Source: Amaurobius ferox
Lineage: Eukaryota; Arthropoda; Arachnida; Araneae; Amaurobiidae
NCBI GenBank assembly: GCA_951213105.1
Contig: OX578155.1
Span: 36,060,484 to 36,124,483 of the forward strand
Reading direction: 5' to 3'
DNA length: 64,000 nucleotides
Part shown: positions 23,219-35,319 of the stretch, piece by piece
Position numbering within the stretch: the first letter of the stretch is position 1
Layout: every line of letters starts with the position of its first letter
Program-made: the position numbers and the translations under genes
The notes under the pieces: model-generated
Database searches by the model: none
What the model was told of the DNA's origin: nothing
Seen by the model: the letters and a program-made list of their open reading frames with translations, nothing else

Positions 23219-23265
23219 TCTGATGTGGTCAGCACATGACTTTCCATGCAGACCCATATTCACGT
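23219..23265 (-). mobile_element. Solo S-family terminus next to a LINE
   Basis: TCTGATGTGGTCAGCACATG plus ACTTTCC is the S terminal motif; the sequence continues 'gcagacccatattcacg', as at 18266-18290. The jockey-like LINE begins within some 15 nt, so the element was probably interrupted or used as the LINE target. Confidence 0.7.
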
Positions 23266-23379
23266 TGAATAAAAGTTTTGGATGCGAAGGAGTGCGGACG
23301 TATTTTCGTCCAGCTCCTGTATTTTCCTCTACGAGCTATGAGCACGCGAGCATTGACCTCTCCGGGTTGCCTAGCAACG

Positions 23380-24838
23380 CCGGCGGATGGCATGATAGCG
23401 GAGAACGAGAGCGATACGATGGAACTCAGCACGGTTGATGACCCTGGGAGTTCTGCGGAGGCGAAATGGACACCGGTTGCCAACCCTTCTACAGCTGCCA
23501 TAGCAATCCCTGACATCAGGAATCTTAACTTAAATAACCACCCAAACCAAAATATGCAGAACTTAAACCCCTCCCCCCCCCCAATTCTAATAATCTTGCA
23601 AATCCTAGCTTTCCACGGAAGCATAAAGCTTCCGAACCTGATGCCGATGGATTTATCCATCCTGCCAAAAGGCACACTGCAAAACTGCCAAATTCCTCTA
23701 ACCAAAATACTCTTTTTGCTAATCAGCATGGTCTGGATACTGCCAGTTCCTCCAAAATTAGAAATCTAAACAATGAAGTGCCAGCACCTAATGCGGCATC
23801 TTATAGTGAGGACCCCATTGTCCCCCCCCCTCCTCCTAAACCAACCCCCCCCCCTTCTACATAGTCCCAGTCAAGGACTGGAAAGAGCTTATCTTCACCC
23901 TAAAACAGCTGGCACCTAGTGCCATATCTGAGTTGAAAAGGGACTTCTTTAAAGTAAATGTAAGCACTATAGATGAGTACCGCAGGGTACAGAAATTCTT
24001 AAATGAACAGAAGGTGGAGTACCGCACGTTTCTGCTGCAACAGGATAAACCCCTTAAGGTTGTCATAAGAGGCCTCCCAATATCAACCAACATTAATGAA
24101 CTGAGAACGGAACTTGAATATTCCAAATTTAAAATTAACAGTATCACTCAGCTGTCCCGTGGACCCAGAGACAAAAAGGTCTACATGCCACTTTTCTACA
24201 TTCAAGTAGAAAAGCAGCCCATGTACGACTCCATTTACGATCTAAAAGAAATTATGGGACTAAAAATTACAGTCGAAAGATTCAAAGGTAGAAAGCAAGT
24301 GGCACAATGCCATAATTGTCAGCAATGGTACCATGGCAACATTTGTTGTAAAATAGCCCCCCGGTGCGTCAAATGCGCCGGACCCCACCACACGTCTGTC
24401 TGTACCAAAACCTTCGAAGAACCTTGCATTTGTGTCAACTGTGGTGGGAATCACCCTGCAAATTTTAGAAACTGCCCAAAATTTCCTAAATTTAAAACTA
24501 GCCAAAGACAAGTGCGGCCCACCTTCACAAATAAGATGGTCGAACCAGGGAGAAACTTCTCCTCCCTGTTCAAAAAACATACTGAGGAGCCCCCTCAAAA
24601 TTTGACCCCTGTGGTCGCCCAAAATTACATTCAGCCAGTACCCAGTGGAGCTTCCCTTGACACTGGCAAATCTCAAAATTTCATACAGGAGCTTCTGCAA
24701 TTTGAGCAAAGCTACCCTAAAACTTTAGTTCTTAAAGCCCTTCAAAATTCCCTTCCTGCTCTCCGTAATGCTCCTACGGACATTGATAGAATTTATATTA
24801 TGTATGAGAGTCTACTGACTCTCTCTATTCAGGGATAA
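23380..24838 (+). pseudogene. LINE ORF1: zinc-knuckle nucleic-acid-binding protein, frameshifted
   Basis: The N-terminal third is readable in three successive frames: an acidic start (to 23570), a basic stretch containing DADGFIHPAKRHTAK (23583-23820), and the main frame from about 23900. The main frame holds the domain that precedes zinc knuckles in jockey-group ORF1 proteins (around VVIRGLPISTNI), then three CCHC-type knuckles: CHNCQQWYHGNICC, CVKCAGPHHTSVC and CVNCGGNHPANFRNC. A basic tail follows and it ends at 24838. The frame switches fall at C runs 23573-23582 and 23822-23830/23845-23854. The product would coat LINE RNA and act as chaperone during integration. Confidence 0.9.
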
Positions 24839-24852
24839 CTCCCCCCTCCTTT

Positions 24853-27586
24853 TTGGTTGCTGTTTTCACTCCACGGAATTTGAACTCTCTTACCATTGGC
24901 ATTCTTAATGTCAATGGCCTTAAGCATAAAATTCATGAAGTCAGAGACTTTGTAGTAGCAAATAATTTAGATGTCTTCTTGGTTCAAGGAACCCATTGTA
25001 CTCCAGGGAATCACTGCAAGATTGCCAATTACGATGCTTACTTTAATGACAGACCTTCGAATGGCAACAGACCCACCGGCGGAACTGCTTTTATATCAAA
25101 AGTGCCATTCCTCATCATTTGGTAACCTCCACTCCAACTTACTGCATCGAGGCTACGACCATAAGCGTAGACCTCCAGAATAATCCTAAGCTTACGATCT
25201 CTTCTGTGTATGTCCCGCTCAAAAAGGATAGGGATGGTATCCTCAGGGACTTAAATGCTATATTCAAAATTTCTCCCCATGTGATAGCAGCAGGAGACTT
25301 TAACGCTAAGCACCCTGCATGGGGATGTGCTAGTGCTAATGCCTACGGTAACAAATTCAAAAAATTCGCCGACTTCAATAACTTCGAAATTGTGGCCCCT
25401 TCTGACCCTACCCATGGCCACAATACTCTTGACTTCGCCATTACCTGCAATATCCCCTTCGGCTATCATATGGAAACAATAAATGAACTCTCGTCTGATC
25501 ATCTCCCAATTCTTTATACTTTGGAACTCAACCGGTACGCCCTAAACACGCCCGCAAAATTACGCACTAACTGGAACAAGTTCTCCAACATTTTGGCCAG
25601 CCAGGGACCCCCCGTCTAAATTCTCGGACTCCGGGAGGGGTAGACGCCGCACTGGACGCCCTCGGAGATGTCCTCCGGGGGGCAGTCAACGACGCCTCCT
25701 CCCCGAAGACCGATACCCTAAATTTTTATAAACTTCCTGCAAACATAAGGGATTTGATCAAAGATAGAAATAGATTCAGGAAAGAATGGCAGGAAACTAG
25801 GGATCCTACCTGTCATAGAGAATTTTGTATACTTAGAAAACAGGTCAGGAAAGTCATCCGTGAGCACTCTAGAGCACGCTGGAACACTTACATTCAGTCA
25901 CTATCGACTCAAGACAACACAATTTGGAGGGCAGCCTCCCGTCTTCGTAGGCAGAAAACTTACATTCCGACCCTTAATGGACCAAATTTCAGTGCAACCA
26001 CCCACTCACAAAAGGCTGAACTGCTCGCAGACAGTCTTAGAAGTCAATTTCAACCTAACCAAGACATTGTCGACCCCCCCCCCCACCACCATTGCCCTGG
26101 TGGACCCCATGGTTGAACAGTTCCTTAATACAACTTCACAAAATACTCTTAAGAGTATCACCCCTTCTGAACTCTTGCCGTACATACGCAAGATTAAAAA
26201 GAACAAATCGCCTGGAAAAGATCTCATTACTCCAAATATGGTCAAATCTCTCCCTTCTAATTTCATTTGCTTCATCACATTCATTTTCAATGTGATGATG
26301 TCCATTCATTATTTTCCCAGGGACTGGAAGGTCGCTATTGTCGCCGCGGTCGCTAAACCTGGACTTGGTCACTCGGACCCAGTGAATTTTCGACCTATCT
26401 CCTTACTCTCTTGTATCTCCAAACTTTTTGAATTTATTCTGGTCAAGCGATTGGATGAGTTCTGCAACTCGCGAAACATTCTTATTCCTGAGCAGTTTGG
26501 CTTCAGAGCTAAACACTCTACTCAACACCAGCTTCTTCGAGTTGTTGAGCTCATTCAGGATGCAAAGATCAAACATCACCATACCTCTATCGTTTTTCTG
26601 GACGTAAGCAAGGCCTTTGATAAGGTATGGTTGGTTCTCTGGTTTGCTCTTTAAGCTAATTAAGCTCCAGTTTCCACCTCAGATTATTAAAATCCTTAAT
26701 TCCTACCTCCACAACCGTAGTTTTGTTGTGCGGGTTTCGAACACTCTCTCTTCTCCTAGGCAGATTTGTTCTGGTGTCCCGCAGGGTTCCCTGCTTGGTC
26801 CCCGGCTGTTCAACCTCTACATAAATGATATTCCGAAAGTCTCGTACGTCGCCCTTGGCCTCTATGCCGACGACACTGTACTGATTGCCCGACATGCCAA
26901 AACACAAGTCGTGCTCGAAAGGCTCCAAAAACAGCTTAATCTTCTTTCAAATTGGTTTAGGAAGTGGAGAATCAAAATTAATACCTCGAAGTCGGCGGTC
27001 CTTTCCATCCCGGCACTGCCCCCCCCCCCACAATAATTTAATTCTCAATAATGAACCGATTCCCTGGACAAATTCGTACAAGTACCTTGGCGTACTCTTT
27101 GATTCAAAATTAACTTGGACTCCCCACATTATTAACACTGTTAAAAATGTGAGGGCGGCAAGAGCCCAGCTGCGCCCCCTTTTGGCTAGAAATAGCCGTC
27201 TGTCTCTCACGAATAAATTATTGCTCTACAAAGCTTACATCAGGCCCATCATGACGTACGGTTCTGCCATCTGGGGAACCGCCTCTGACTATAACATTAA
27301 GAGACTTCAAATTCAACAAAATGCCACCCTTCGTTCTATTGTTAATGCTCCTCCGTATGTTAGGAATGACGTCATTCATAGAGATCTCAAAATTAAAACT
27401 CTTTTGACCCATGTTCGAAAATTGGCCTTTCATTTTCATCGTGATCTCCCGAAGGTTGGAAACGCTATTCTCTTAAATATTTCAAACTACGATCCTCGGC
27501 TTCCTAAATTCAGGAAGCGACCACGGGCCCTTCTTGGACGCCGTGATAACATTCCGCTTCACCCAAAGCGTAGGCGGATCGAATAG
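24853..27586 (+). pseudogene. LINE ORF2: endonuclease-reverse transcriptase, frameshifted
   Basis: Order: endonuclease (24853-25600) with ILNVNG, GGTAFI, AGDFNAKH and SSDHLP; linker (25754-26074); RT with NFRPISLLS, IPEQFGF, FLDVSKAFDKVW, SGVPQGSLLGP and the catalytic box YADDTV at about 26865; then a C-terminal region with KYLGVLFDSKLTW and the PYVRND motif, ending at 27586. The endonuclease position that is Glu in QET of the JK1 copy is Gly here (LVQGTH), which should abolish nicking. Frame changes lie near 25115, 25620-25750, 26077 (11-C run), 26620 and 27022 (11-C run). Confidence 0.92.
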
Positions 27587-27680
27587 CTTTGTACATCTAC
27601 CCAGTTTCCTAACCTTCAAACGCCATTCCGTTGAACTCTCCTGACCCTTGCACTTGGGATAAAGTCTTTCGTTCCACCAT

Positions 27681-27913
27681 CTCCGCCCCCCCCCCCCCTC
27701 GCCCGGCCGCCCGCCCGTAGAGCCGGTAGAGAGAGTGGCCTCTCCCTCCAATCAGAGGTCGTTTCTGATGTCATGTGACATTTTCTTTGTTACCGGTGGG
27801 GTTGCTTGCTATAAGAAAATATCGCCAAGGAGCGGGACTCTTGTAGATATAATAACCTTGATATATATAGTCTGTGTTGGAAGCGAAGAAGAGCTGCATG
27901 TGAAGGCTGTGAA
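27681..27913 (+). promoter_or_regulatory. GC-rich promoter-like region before the zinc-finger ORF
   Basis: The sequence turns abruptly GC- and CpG-rich (27687-27725). A CCAAT box (CCAATCAG, 27748-27755) and a CRE-like TGATGTCA (27766-27773) follow. Then comes a 57-bp segment (27774-27830) that recurs inverted at 59779-59831. The region lies 80-230 bp before the zinc-finger start codon and is the only promoter-like stretch I see. There is no TATA box at the usual distance from a clear start, so the TSS is unplaced. Confidence 0.5.
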
Positions 27914-28666
27914 ATGTCTTTTGCTTGTGAAATATGCCATGAACCATTTGTACATAAAAATGATTTAAATAAGCACTTATTTACGCATACTAGTGAAAAG
28001 TCTTTTGTTTGTAAAATATGTCATAAAGTATTTTCACAAAAAAGTACTTTAAAAAGACATCGACTTGTACATACTGGTGTAAAGCCTTTTGTTTGTAAAA
28101 TATGTCATAAAGCATTTGCAGGTAAATATAATTTAGATAGGCATTTACTTGTACATACTGGTGAAAAGCCTTTTGTTTGTGAAATATGTCATAAAGCATT
28201 TGTACATAAAAATAATTTAAATAGACATCTACTTGTACATACTGGTGAAGAGCCTTTTGTTTGTGAAATATGTCATAAAGCATTTGCACATAAAAATAGT
28301 TTAAATAGCCATCTACTTGTACATACTGGTGAAAAGCCTTTTGTTTGTGAAATATGTCAAAAAGCATTTGCAGGAAAAAGTAAGTTAAAAAATCACTTAC
28401 GTGTACATACTGGTGAAAAGCCTTTTGTTTGTGAAATATGTCAAAAAGCATTTACAGAAAAAAGTACTTTAAAAAATCACTTACGTGTACATACTGGTGA
28501 AAAACCTTTTGTTTGTGAAATATGTAACAAAAAATTTGCACATAAAGGTAATTTAAATTTACATCTACTAATGCACACTGGGGAAGAACCTTTTGTATGT
28601 GAAATATGTCATAAAACATTTACAAAGAAATGTATTTTAAATGCACACCTAATTTTGCACAGTTGA
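27914..28666 (+). CDS. C2H2 zinc-finger protein, nine tandem fingers
   Basis: A 250-residue ORF made almost wholly of nine C2H2 fingers of the form CxxC-x12-HxxxH joined by seven-residue linkers of the HTGEKPF type; this is the classic array of DNA-binding Kruppel-like factors. There is no N-terminal effector domain: finger 1 begins three residues after the Met. Fingers 3-9 are very similar to each other (FVCEICHKAF repeats), which points to recent tandem expansion, while the presumed specificity residues at the helix starts vary (HKNNLNR, GKSKLKN, EKSTLKN, HKGNLNL). It is single-exon and could be an intact gene or an expressed retrocopy-like family member. The ORF stop at 28664 is followed by eroded fingers. 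Confidence 0.85.
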   Translation: MSFACEICHEPFVHKNDLNKHLFTHTSEKSFVCKICHKVFSQKSTLKRHRLVHTGVKPFVCKICHKAFAGKYNLDRHLLVHTGEKPFVCEICHKAFVHKNNLNRHLLVHTGEEPFVCEICHKAFAHKNSLNSHLLVHTGEKPFVCEICQKAFAGKSKLKNHLRVHTGEKPFVCEICQKAFTEKSTLKNHLRVHTGEKPFVCEICNKKFAHKGNLNLHLLMHTGEEPFVCEICHKTFTKKCILNAHLILHS

Positions 28667-28890
28667 GGTCGGAAAGCAAATTGCATATAAAATTGATTTA
28701 AATAAGCATCTACTTGTGCACAGTGGCGGTAGGAAAGCATTTCCAAGAAAAAATGAGCTATAAGCTTCTTATTGTGCATACAGGTAAGAAGGCCTTTTTT
28801 TTGTAAAATATGTCAGAAAATATTTATACATAAAACTTAATTGAATAAAGACTTTCTTCGGCACACTCATTAGAAACTTTTTGAATATAA
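28667..28890 (+). pseudogene. Eroded extra zinc fingers downstream of the ORF
   Basis: After the stop, recognisable finger pieces continue out of frame: 'aagcatctacttgtgcaca' (28706), 'cttattgtgcatacaggtaa' (28768), 'ttttgtaaaatatgtcaga' (28800) and 'aagactttcttcggcacact' (28850). The ancestral array therefore had about three more fingers, and the present stop codon truncated it. The fingers are no longer translatable as a block. Confidence 0.75.
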
Positions 28891-30300
28891 AACATTTCCA
28901 AAGAAAAATTAATATGAATCAACATAAATACATGCACTGCGATGCAAAATTTTTTTTTATAAATAATATGTTAGACAACAGGTGTGGTAAAATTTATTTC
29001 TTAAATAAAGAAACATTTGTGTGAAGTGTCAGAAATTATTGAATTAAACTTGTGTGTCCTTGGAGAAAACCAGTTGTAAATGAAATTTTCATAATGAACT
29101 TAGTCATGGTAAAAAAAATTCTGAATAAACATAGTATATAAGCATCTATTTGAAAAATGTTGAAAACCCACATAAAATCATAATTTATTAAGAAAATAAC
29201 ATCATTATCCCTAACTAAAAGTTATAAACATCTAAACTTGTGAATATTACTATATAAATTTTATTTTACTGAATTTTAAGACTTGAAAATGAATGCAGAT
29301 GATATTAATCATATTTGTTCAAGTTATTTAAGAACACTCACATTACTATTTTGTGTGTATATATATTGTCTCTTATATATTAAGTAATAATATACATCAG
29401 TGATATTAAACCCTAGCTGTATTAATTTAGTAGAATGCCATTAAATATAGATCTGGGGGAAATTTTGCTAAAGATTTGGGGAATGTGAATTCTATTAGAG
29501 TGGTATGCTCTGTCAGTATATCACTAACTAAATGCTTTTTGTGTTTGTGAGGTGCCAGCAAGTGATGCAAGCAAGTGATGCACAGTGGAGCAACCATTTC
29601 AGGGCTTGGAATGAGAAAGGAGCACTGCAAATTGTTACATTGAAATATTTTCTGTCGGACAAATTTCAGCTCAATCAAAATTATGGTTTTTCTCTCATTT
29701 AATTATATATATATTTTTTAAGCAGCTGTGCTTTTAAATATTTGAAATAATTTGAAATGGGTATCATTTATGAGAAATTAAAACATTTTATGAATTAAAT
29801 TTCAAAATGTTAGTAAAGTTGGTATTCCCGGTATGTTATTGCAAACTGCTTTGAGGCTATAGCAGTTTATTAGTAATTAAATTTAGAGAACTTCTCTAGT
29901 GCACTATTAAAACTATCTTTAATGCATCATAGGAAAACATAAAATTAAATAGTCAATGTGAATTCAAATTATCAATTTACAATTTTAGTTATTTTATAAT
30001 ATCGATAAAGTAGATGACAAACATATAAATTAAATGTAGAACATTTTTTTTTAACGTGTATTGTGTATATTTCTAGCTTGCTACAACAAAAAAATATACA
30101 TTGTGTGAATGGGTGCCCTGAAATTCTTTGCTCTGAGGTTTACAAAAAATCTAGTTACGTCACTGGTATCACCATCTAATATTGCTGTTGCATTTCACCC
30201 AACCCATTCATTTAATGAAAGCATAAACCCCTTACTAGACTAAAAATTCTGTGACCCTATAACATGAGAGCACAGCTAAATGCATTGTTTGTAAGATTAG
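28891..30300. other. Gene-free AT-rich stretch
   Basis: This follows the zinc-finger locus and could include its 3' UTR; finger-like 'gtgaagtgtcagaaatt' (29020) is the last hint. No other feature is visible. Confidence 0.5.
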
Positions 30301-30329
30301 CACTATTGGGAGGGGGAGTTACAAATCCT

Positions 30330-30640
30330 CATTACAGATGCCTTTCTGGACTGGTACAAATTTATTAGCACTCTTCAGCATAGAATAGCCAGAGTGTGTG
30401 ATTGCAGGGGAAAAAAACCTTATGTACTGCAATTTAGTAAATTTCTGTGGTAACTGAAGTCGGTCCTGCCATTCAGCGGCCAAGTTTATATTCACAAAAC
30501 CAGCCATTTCCAAAATTAGGATTACACTCTAATTGCAGATAACATTCGTTGGCGAATTTCATGCTTTATAGGAACTTAACAGCATAGAATATTCAATAAC
30601 TGAAATGACAACAAAAAAATTTCCTGTGTGCCATAATTTG
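30330..30640 (-). repeat. Two decayed units of the 19.2-kb hammerhead repeat
   Basis: 'cagcatagaatagcc' (30376) and 'cagcatagaatattc' (30580) match 'cagcatggaatagcc' of 19224. The first unit keeps CTGAAGA on the minus strand (30378-30372) but has lost the GAAA box. The spacing of about 204 bp suggests an original tandem monomer of that size. These units are not expected to cleave. Confidence 0.55.
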
Positions 30641-31140
30641 CCAAACTTTATGGATACCAACAAATTTCAGTTATACCATACAACTGGCATAGGTTGCAGA
30701 AAGAAAGTTCATACCAAGAAAATGCTCCTATAGGTGGCATTTCATTAAAAAACATTTCATTTATAATTTAAAATATAAACAATGTTTTTTGTTTTAGCTT
30801 AAATTGAAAAAAAAATGTTTGGATTCTATTATTTAAATGTTAAAATTTTTTTGTTTCCTTTTCAATCTTTTTAATTTTTACCACCAGAATATATTTTTAT
30901 ATCTTCTATTCAATATAGTATATTTACATTTTAAGATATTTTTAAAATAAGTTAAATTTAAAACAATTTTATATTTCCTTCAGTTTAAATAAGAAATAAT
31001 ATTTAATTTCTGTCATTTAAAATTGCTTTCATTTCTGAACGCATTTTAAATATCAATTTTTTTTTAAATTTAATTATATATTTTGTTTTGAAATTTGGTT
31101 GGTTGTCGTCAGATAGTAGAGTGATGTCTGTCCATCCCTC
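30641..31140. other. AT-rich, nothing recognised
   Basis: Low-complexity AT-rich DNA. Confidence 0.4.
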
Positions 31141-31950
31141 CCCTTTTTGTGGCCCTGTAAGCATTTTAATTGAATCTTTCTTTTTATTTACTGTTCAATA
31201 TTTGAAGAATCATTTAAAACTTGAAATTTTGTACAATAAAACCTATATTGGTTTGATATATATGTTGATATATATCTAAAATGTTGATATATATATATTT
31301 TGAGAGGGGGATTACTAGGTTTAATAATATTTTAATCATCTAGTGAACACAGAACTCGTAACTAACAAATAAATAAGACAATTCATTAAAAATAATGTAT
31401 TAAAAATCAGGGCAGCTCATGGAAATTGTGGGACTCCTACAAGCCTTTATCGACCCTCCTCCCCCCATGTTTAATCTTTATCTTTTTGTATTTTTCCATA
31501 TCTTCTTTCTATAAAAAAGCCTTGCAGCCCCCCTCCCCCCCATGCACACACACTTGAGTGGTGTTCTTCCTATTGGCAGCTCTGTAAGAATTTTAATAGA
31601 ATATCTTTTTATCTACTATTCAATATTTTAATGCATTTAAAGCTTGAAATTTTATACAGTTAAAATTATAATTCGTTATAAAATGATTTTTTTTTTTTTT
31701 TTTTTTGTATTTTGAGGAGGGTTCAGTATTATTGGAGATTCAGTAACAGTTGAATCATCTAGCAAACACAAAACTGGCATTTTACAAATGGAAAAGACAA
31801 CTCAATAAAAATAATGTATTAGAAAACATAAAAATCAGTGCCACCCATGAACTTTGTGGGACCCCCTACAAACCTTTATTAGCCCGCCCCCCTTTCCCAT
31901 GTGGGATTTTCCTCTTTTTGTAAAATTTTCATATCTTTTCACATGCAAAG
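31141..31950 (+). repeat. Diverged tandem repeat, two units of about 427 bp
   Basis: 'ctgtaagcattttaattgaa' (31154) realigns with 'ctgtaagaattttaatagaa' (31581). The C-rich phrase 'cctacaagcctttat' (31435) realigns with 'cctacaaacctttat' (31865). Poly-T and TATA tracts lie between. No coding content. Confidence 0.7.
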
Positions 31951-34840
31951 ATATGTAAGTAAATGGAGTAAATGTTGTTTATGAGATTTCGGATAGTTTA
32001 ACAATTTTTAGTTGGTAAGTAATTGCTTGTAATCATTTTTGGTAACGGTAATAGCAATTTGATGTAACATTAGTACGTGAAATTCTATTTAGTTTACAAA
32101 ACAATTTCTATTTTTGTTCATATATGAATATTTTTGGTCACTTTACACTTTATATAATGGTCATTAAGACAGTATATCATGAAACAATTTATCTGTAGTT
32201 TTTTGTTCAAATTATGTAACATTCAAATGTTCTACTGTATAAAAGATTAAATTTCTATATTTTAAAAGCATTTTCATCGGGTTTATTGTGTATAATAGCG
32301 TCTGTATTTACTTCATTTACAACTGTTAGCTTATTAGCTATCAACTGTGAACAGTATTTTTGTAACTAAATGAGCATGTTTCTAGCGATGTTGTGTTAAA
32401 TAAATCAGCCTCACTTTAGAAGTTTACATTATACTGTTTAGGCTGTGGCAAAAAATCTGTTGTTGGAAACTTTGCAAATAATTTGGGGATGGAAATTTTT
32501 TTTTTCAGTTTTATGCCTTTCTATAGACAAAAAAAAAAAATGATGCTGAATATTAATTATTGTATACTGCTTAATTTTGTTATGAATTTTGTATGTATAT
32601 GAACCTGTGAGTGAGATATCTTATGAATGAATGGGACAATTTGAATAAAATAGGGTACGATTATTACAATCAGTAAATACTGGAAATCTCTTTATTTTTA
32701 TTGTGACTAAATGTTTGGATAATCCAACGTTTTATACTGAACTTTTTTTTAAATCGGGACATTCCAAAACATCAAATAATCATTCTATGTTAGTAATATA
32801 TCATTAGATAAAATAAGTTATCTGATTGTTAGCCTATTGCTGACACCCATTTAACATAACCCAGCTCCAGTAGGCATGTACAGCTTAAGAATGTTGTGGA
32901 CATGAGTGAGATTACCCTCTCCAAACTTTATTGGGATGCCAGAGAAAAAACGATGAGCTGAGCCTCTGAATTTGCCGTAGCAACCACAAATAACTTATAA
33001 AATAAATAATGTTAGAAAACAAATGGCACCAACATTAGAATGCTAGCATGAACCATTGAGATATAGCACTTTTTTTTTTATAAATTTATATAATAATAAT
33101 AATAATAATTATAATAAAAAAAAGTTAATGTAAAATTTTAAAATGTAACAAGCATCATTAAAGAGGTTGACATTCCATGTGCTGGAATAAATTTACTAAC
33201 ATCATTCTTATGGATTCATCTCATTCAAGTTATAAAATAAGAAAGTGTTTGTTTGTATTTTGGTTTCAAATAACTGATAATTGTTATTTATTTCACTTGA
33301 TATTAATTGAACATCAGTTGTGTTTCGATATGGATTGTTCATATGATGCAAGTATAAATAAGTCCTTGTGATTAGAAAATTGAAGTTGTTAAAACATCAA
33401 ACTTCAATTTATGTTTTGTTAAGTCACTTCCAATATCATTATGGTATGGCATTATTTATTTATACGCACATTTAGAAAAGAATGGGTTCAAAATCCTACT
33501 CTTGGATTTTGAAAAATTAATATGTTTGGGTATCCCTGAATACAAGTTGAAATTTTTCAGTGATTTTTTCATGTGTTTGCGGACAGGACATCTTTCAAAT
33601 AAAGTGAGCAATTCATATGAAATTTGTTACACATATTTGCAAACATGAGAGACCTATTGATCTCAAATTGTAGAGCATAGACATGTGTCATCACACGGAA
33701 AATTTTGGCCTTATGTTTTCAAAGCAATATACTGGTATACATAACAGTATGGAAATTTTCATTATTTCTGTATTAAAAATGGATATTTTAGAAATTTACA
33801 ATCATTTTAGACCCAAATTTTAGTAGGATATATCTAAATTTATCTTCTTTCATGGATATTTTAGTTTCTTGCTATATAGTTTTAGCAAGGTTACAAATAA
33901 AATAAAATATGCAGTAATTTTCCGATAAATTGGCACATTTGAAATTTCAGTAGTGCCAGAACACCAAATTTGCTGGATTATCAGATGTCAGGTTGAACTG
34001 AAATGGGGTAAAAAATGGGAAAATTAATTTAAGACAAATAACAGTAACTGAACAGCTTCTGTAAGATTATCTTTACAATCTTACAGTAGCTCTTCAGTTT
34101 TGATTCAGCTGTTCTCAATGTGTGGCACACATACCCCTTGGGGGTTTGTAGTAAATTATTTTGGGGGTATGTCATGAGGTAAACACAACCATTGATGCAA
34201 GCATAAAAAAACAAAACCACCTCACTGATTACCCAGTGAAATATTTGTAATTTTATAAGATTCCTTAAATTTTTTATCATTTTTGAAGTGTTAGTTGATA
34301 TATGTACTTTATGAGTATAAAATTTAATGTGTCTGAATGTGTTTTATTTTATTCCCATTGCTATACACTATAACAGCAGTTTTAACTATTTATACAAGAG
34401 GTGTACCAGTTATACCTTGTTCGTACTGGAACTTTCAAGCCGTCTCAAACTAGAGAAACAGAATGGAGTTTAAAACAACCTCCAAATTGAATACTGCCCT
34501 GTACCATTTTGGAATATAACAAGTAAGATTATAAAATTTCCATGTCATGTAATTGAATGGAAATATTTCATTCCCCTTCTAACATGTTTCATAAGCCTCG
34601 GTCATGACCTGGATGCTAAATAGAAAATAAAAAAATATGAAACTCTTAATCAATATATAAAAGTACAAATAACACAATGCTGTGTGTTTTTATATGCTGC
34701 TCAAGTTTTTCTTATCTTTCACACAAAATGTATTGTACTTATGAAAAATTAAAATTCAGCTCAATATCTTCCAACAACTTATCCATCACTGGTAACCTGA
34801 CAAGAAATTTTTGTGATCCCTGAATACTATTTTGAACTAC
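31951..34840. other. Gene-free AT-rich stretch
   Basis: I found no coding or structured feature. Short pieces around 32605-32650 ('gtgagtgagatatcttatga' and 'atgaatgggacaatttg') look like a worn S1 interior. Confidence 0.45.
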
Positions 34841-35205
34841 ATACTGCATTGACTATAAATAGAGCTTAGATGATAACTGATGACATGGATTCCTCATCCA
34901 ATTTTTGAGGTGGCTCACTAAGAATTTTTACATCCAGTTTCTTTTCCACTTTTGGTTTTTAAAAACTTTCCTTAAAACATCTATTTCTCAGATTTGGCTG
35001 TAGATACTGATAAGAACTGATATGGATACAGCATAAATTTCTGGAGTAGAGCGGTGATTAACTAAGCATTTCTACCTACAGTCCTTTTCTTTATTTTTAA
35101 TTGAAACATATTTGTACATACTGGCTATAGATAGAACTTAGATGATAACTGATATGGATGCAGAGGTGAATTCTATAGAGAATAGCGGGATTCACTAAGG
35201 CAGTG
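34840..35205 (+). repeat. Three diverged tandem units of about 125-150 bp
   Basis: 'gatgataactgatgacatgg', 'gataagaactgatatggata' and 'gatgataactgatatggatg' recur at 34868, 35008 and 35141, each followed by a 'cactaag'/'aactaag' phrase. No coding content. Confidence 0.6.
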
Positions 35206-35319
35206 TGTTTCAAACTTTTTTGGTAGCGGAACCTTTTTGAAATTTAATTTTAATAGCAGAATACCAAAATGAGAAAAAGTGCTTTGTGATCCAAATTATG
35301 CATTTAAATGTTACTTGTT

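Larger units (their letters stand above)
23280..27680 (+). mobile_element. Jockey-like LINE, near full length but frameshifted (JK2)
   Basis: A plus-strand non-LTR retrotransposon, distinct in sequence from the JK1 family. It has ORF1 (Gag-like, zinc knuckles) at about 23380-24838 and ORF2 (endonuclease plus RT) at about 24853-27586, then a short 3' tail. It is markedly less AT-rich than its surroundings. The frame changes at least seven times, and at least four changes coincide with runs of nine or more C. The 5' end abuts an S-family terminus; I could not define target-site duplications. Confidence 0.93.

Noticed and set aside
27990..28451. 153-codon minus-strand ORF opposite the zinc-finger gene
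   Set aside because: Antisense shadow: its repeats mirror the finger repeats on the plus strand.
28891..30300. Further zinc-finger exons
   Set aside because: Only isolated finger-like words remain after 28890, with no linked CxxC/HxxxH pairs.
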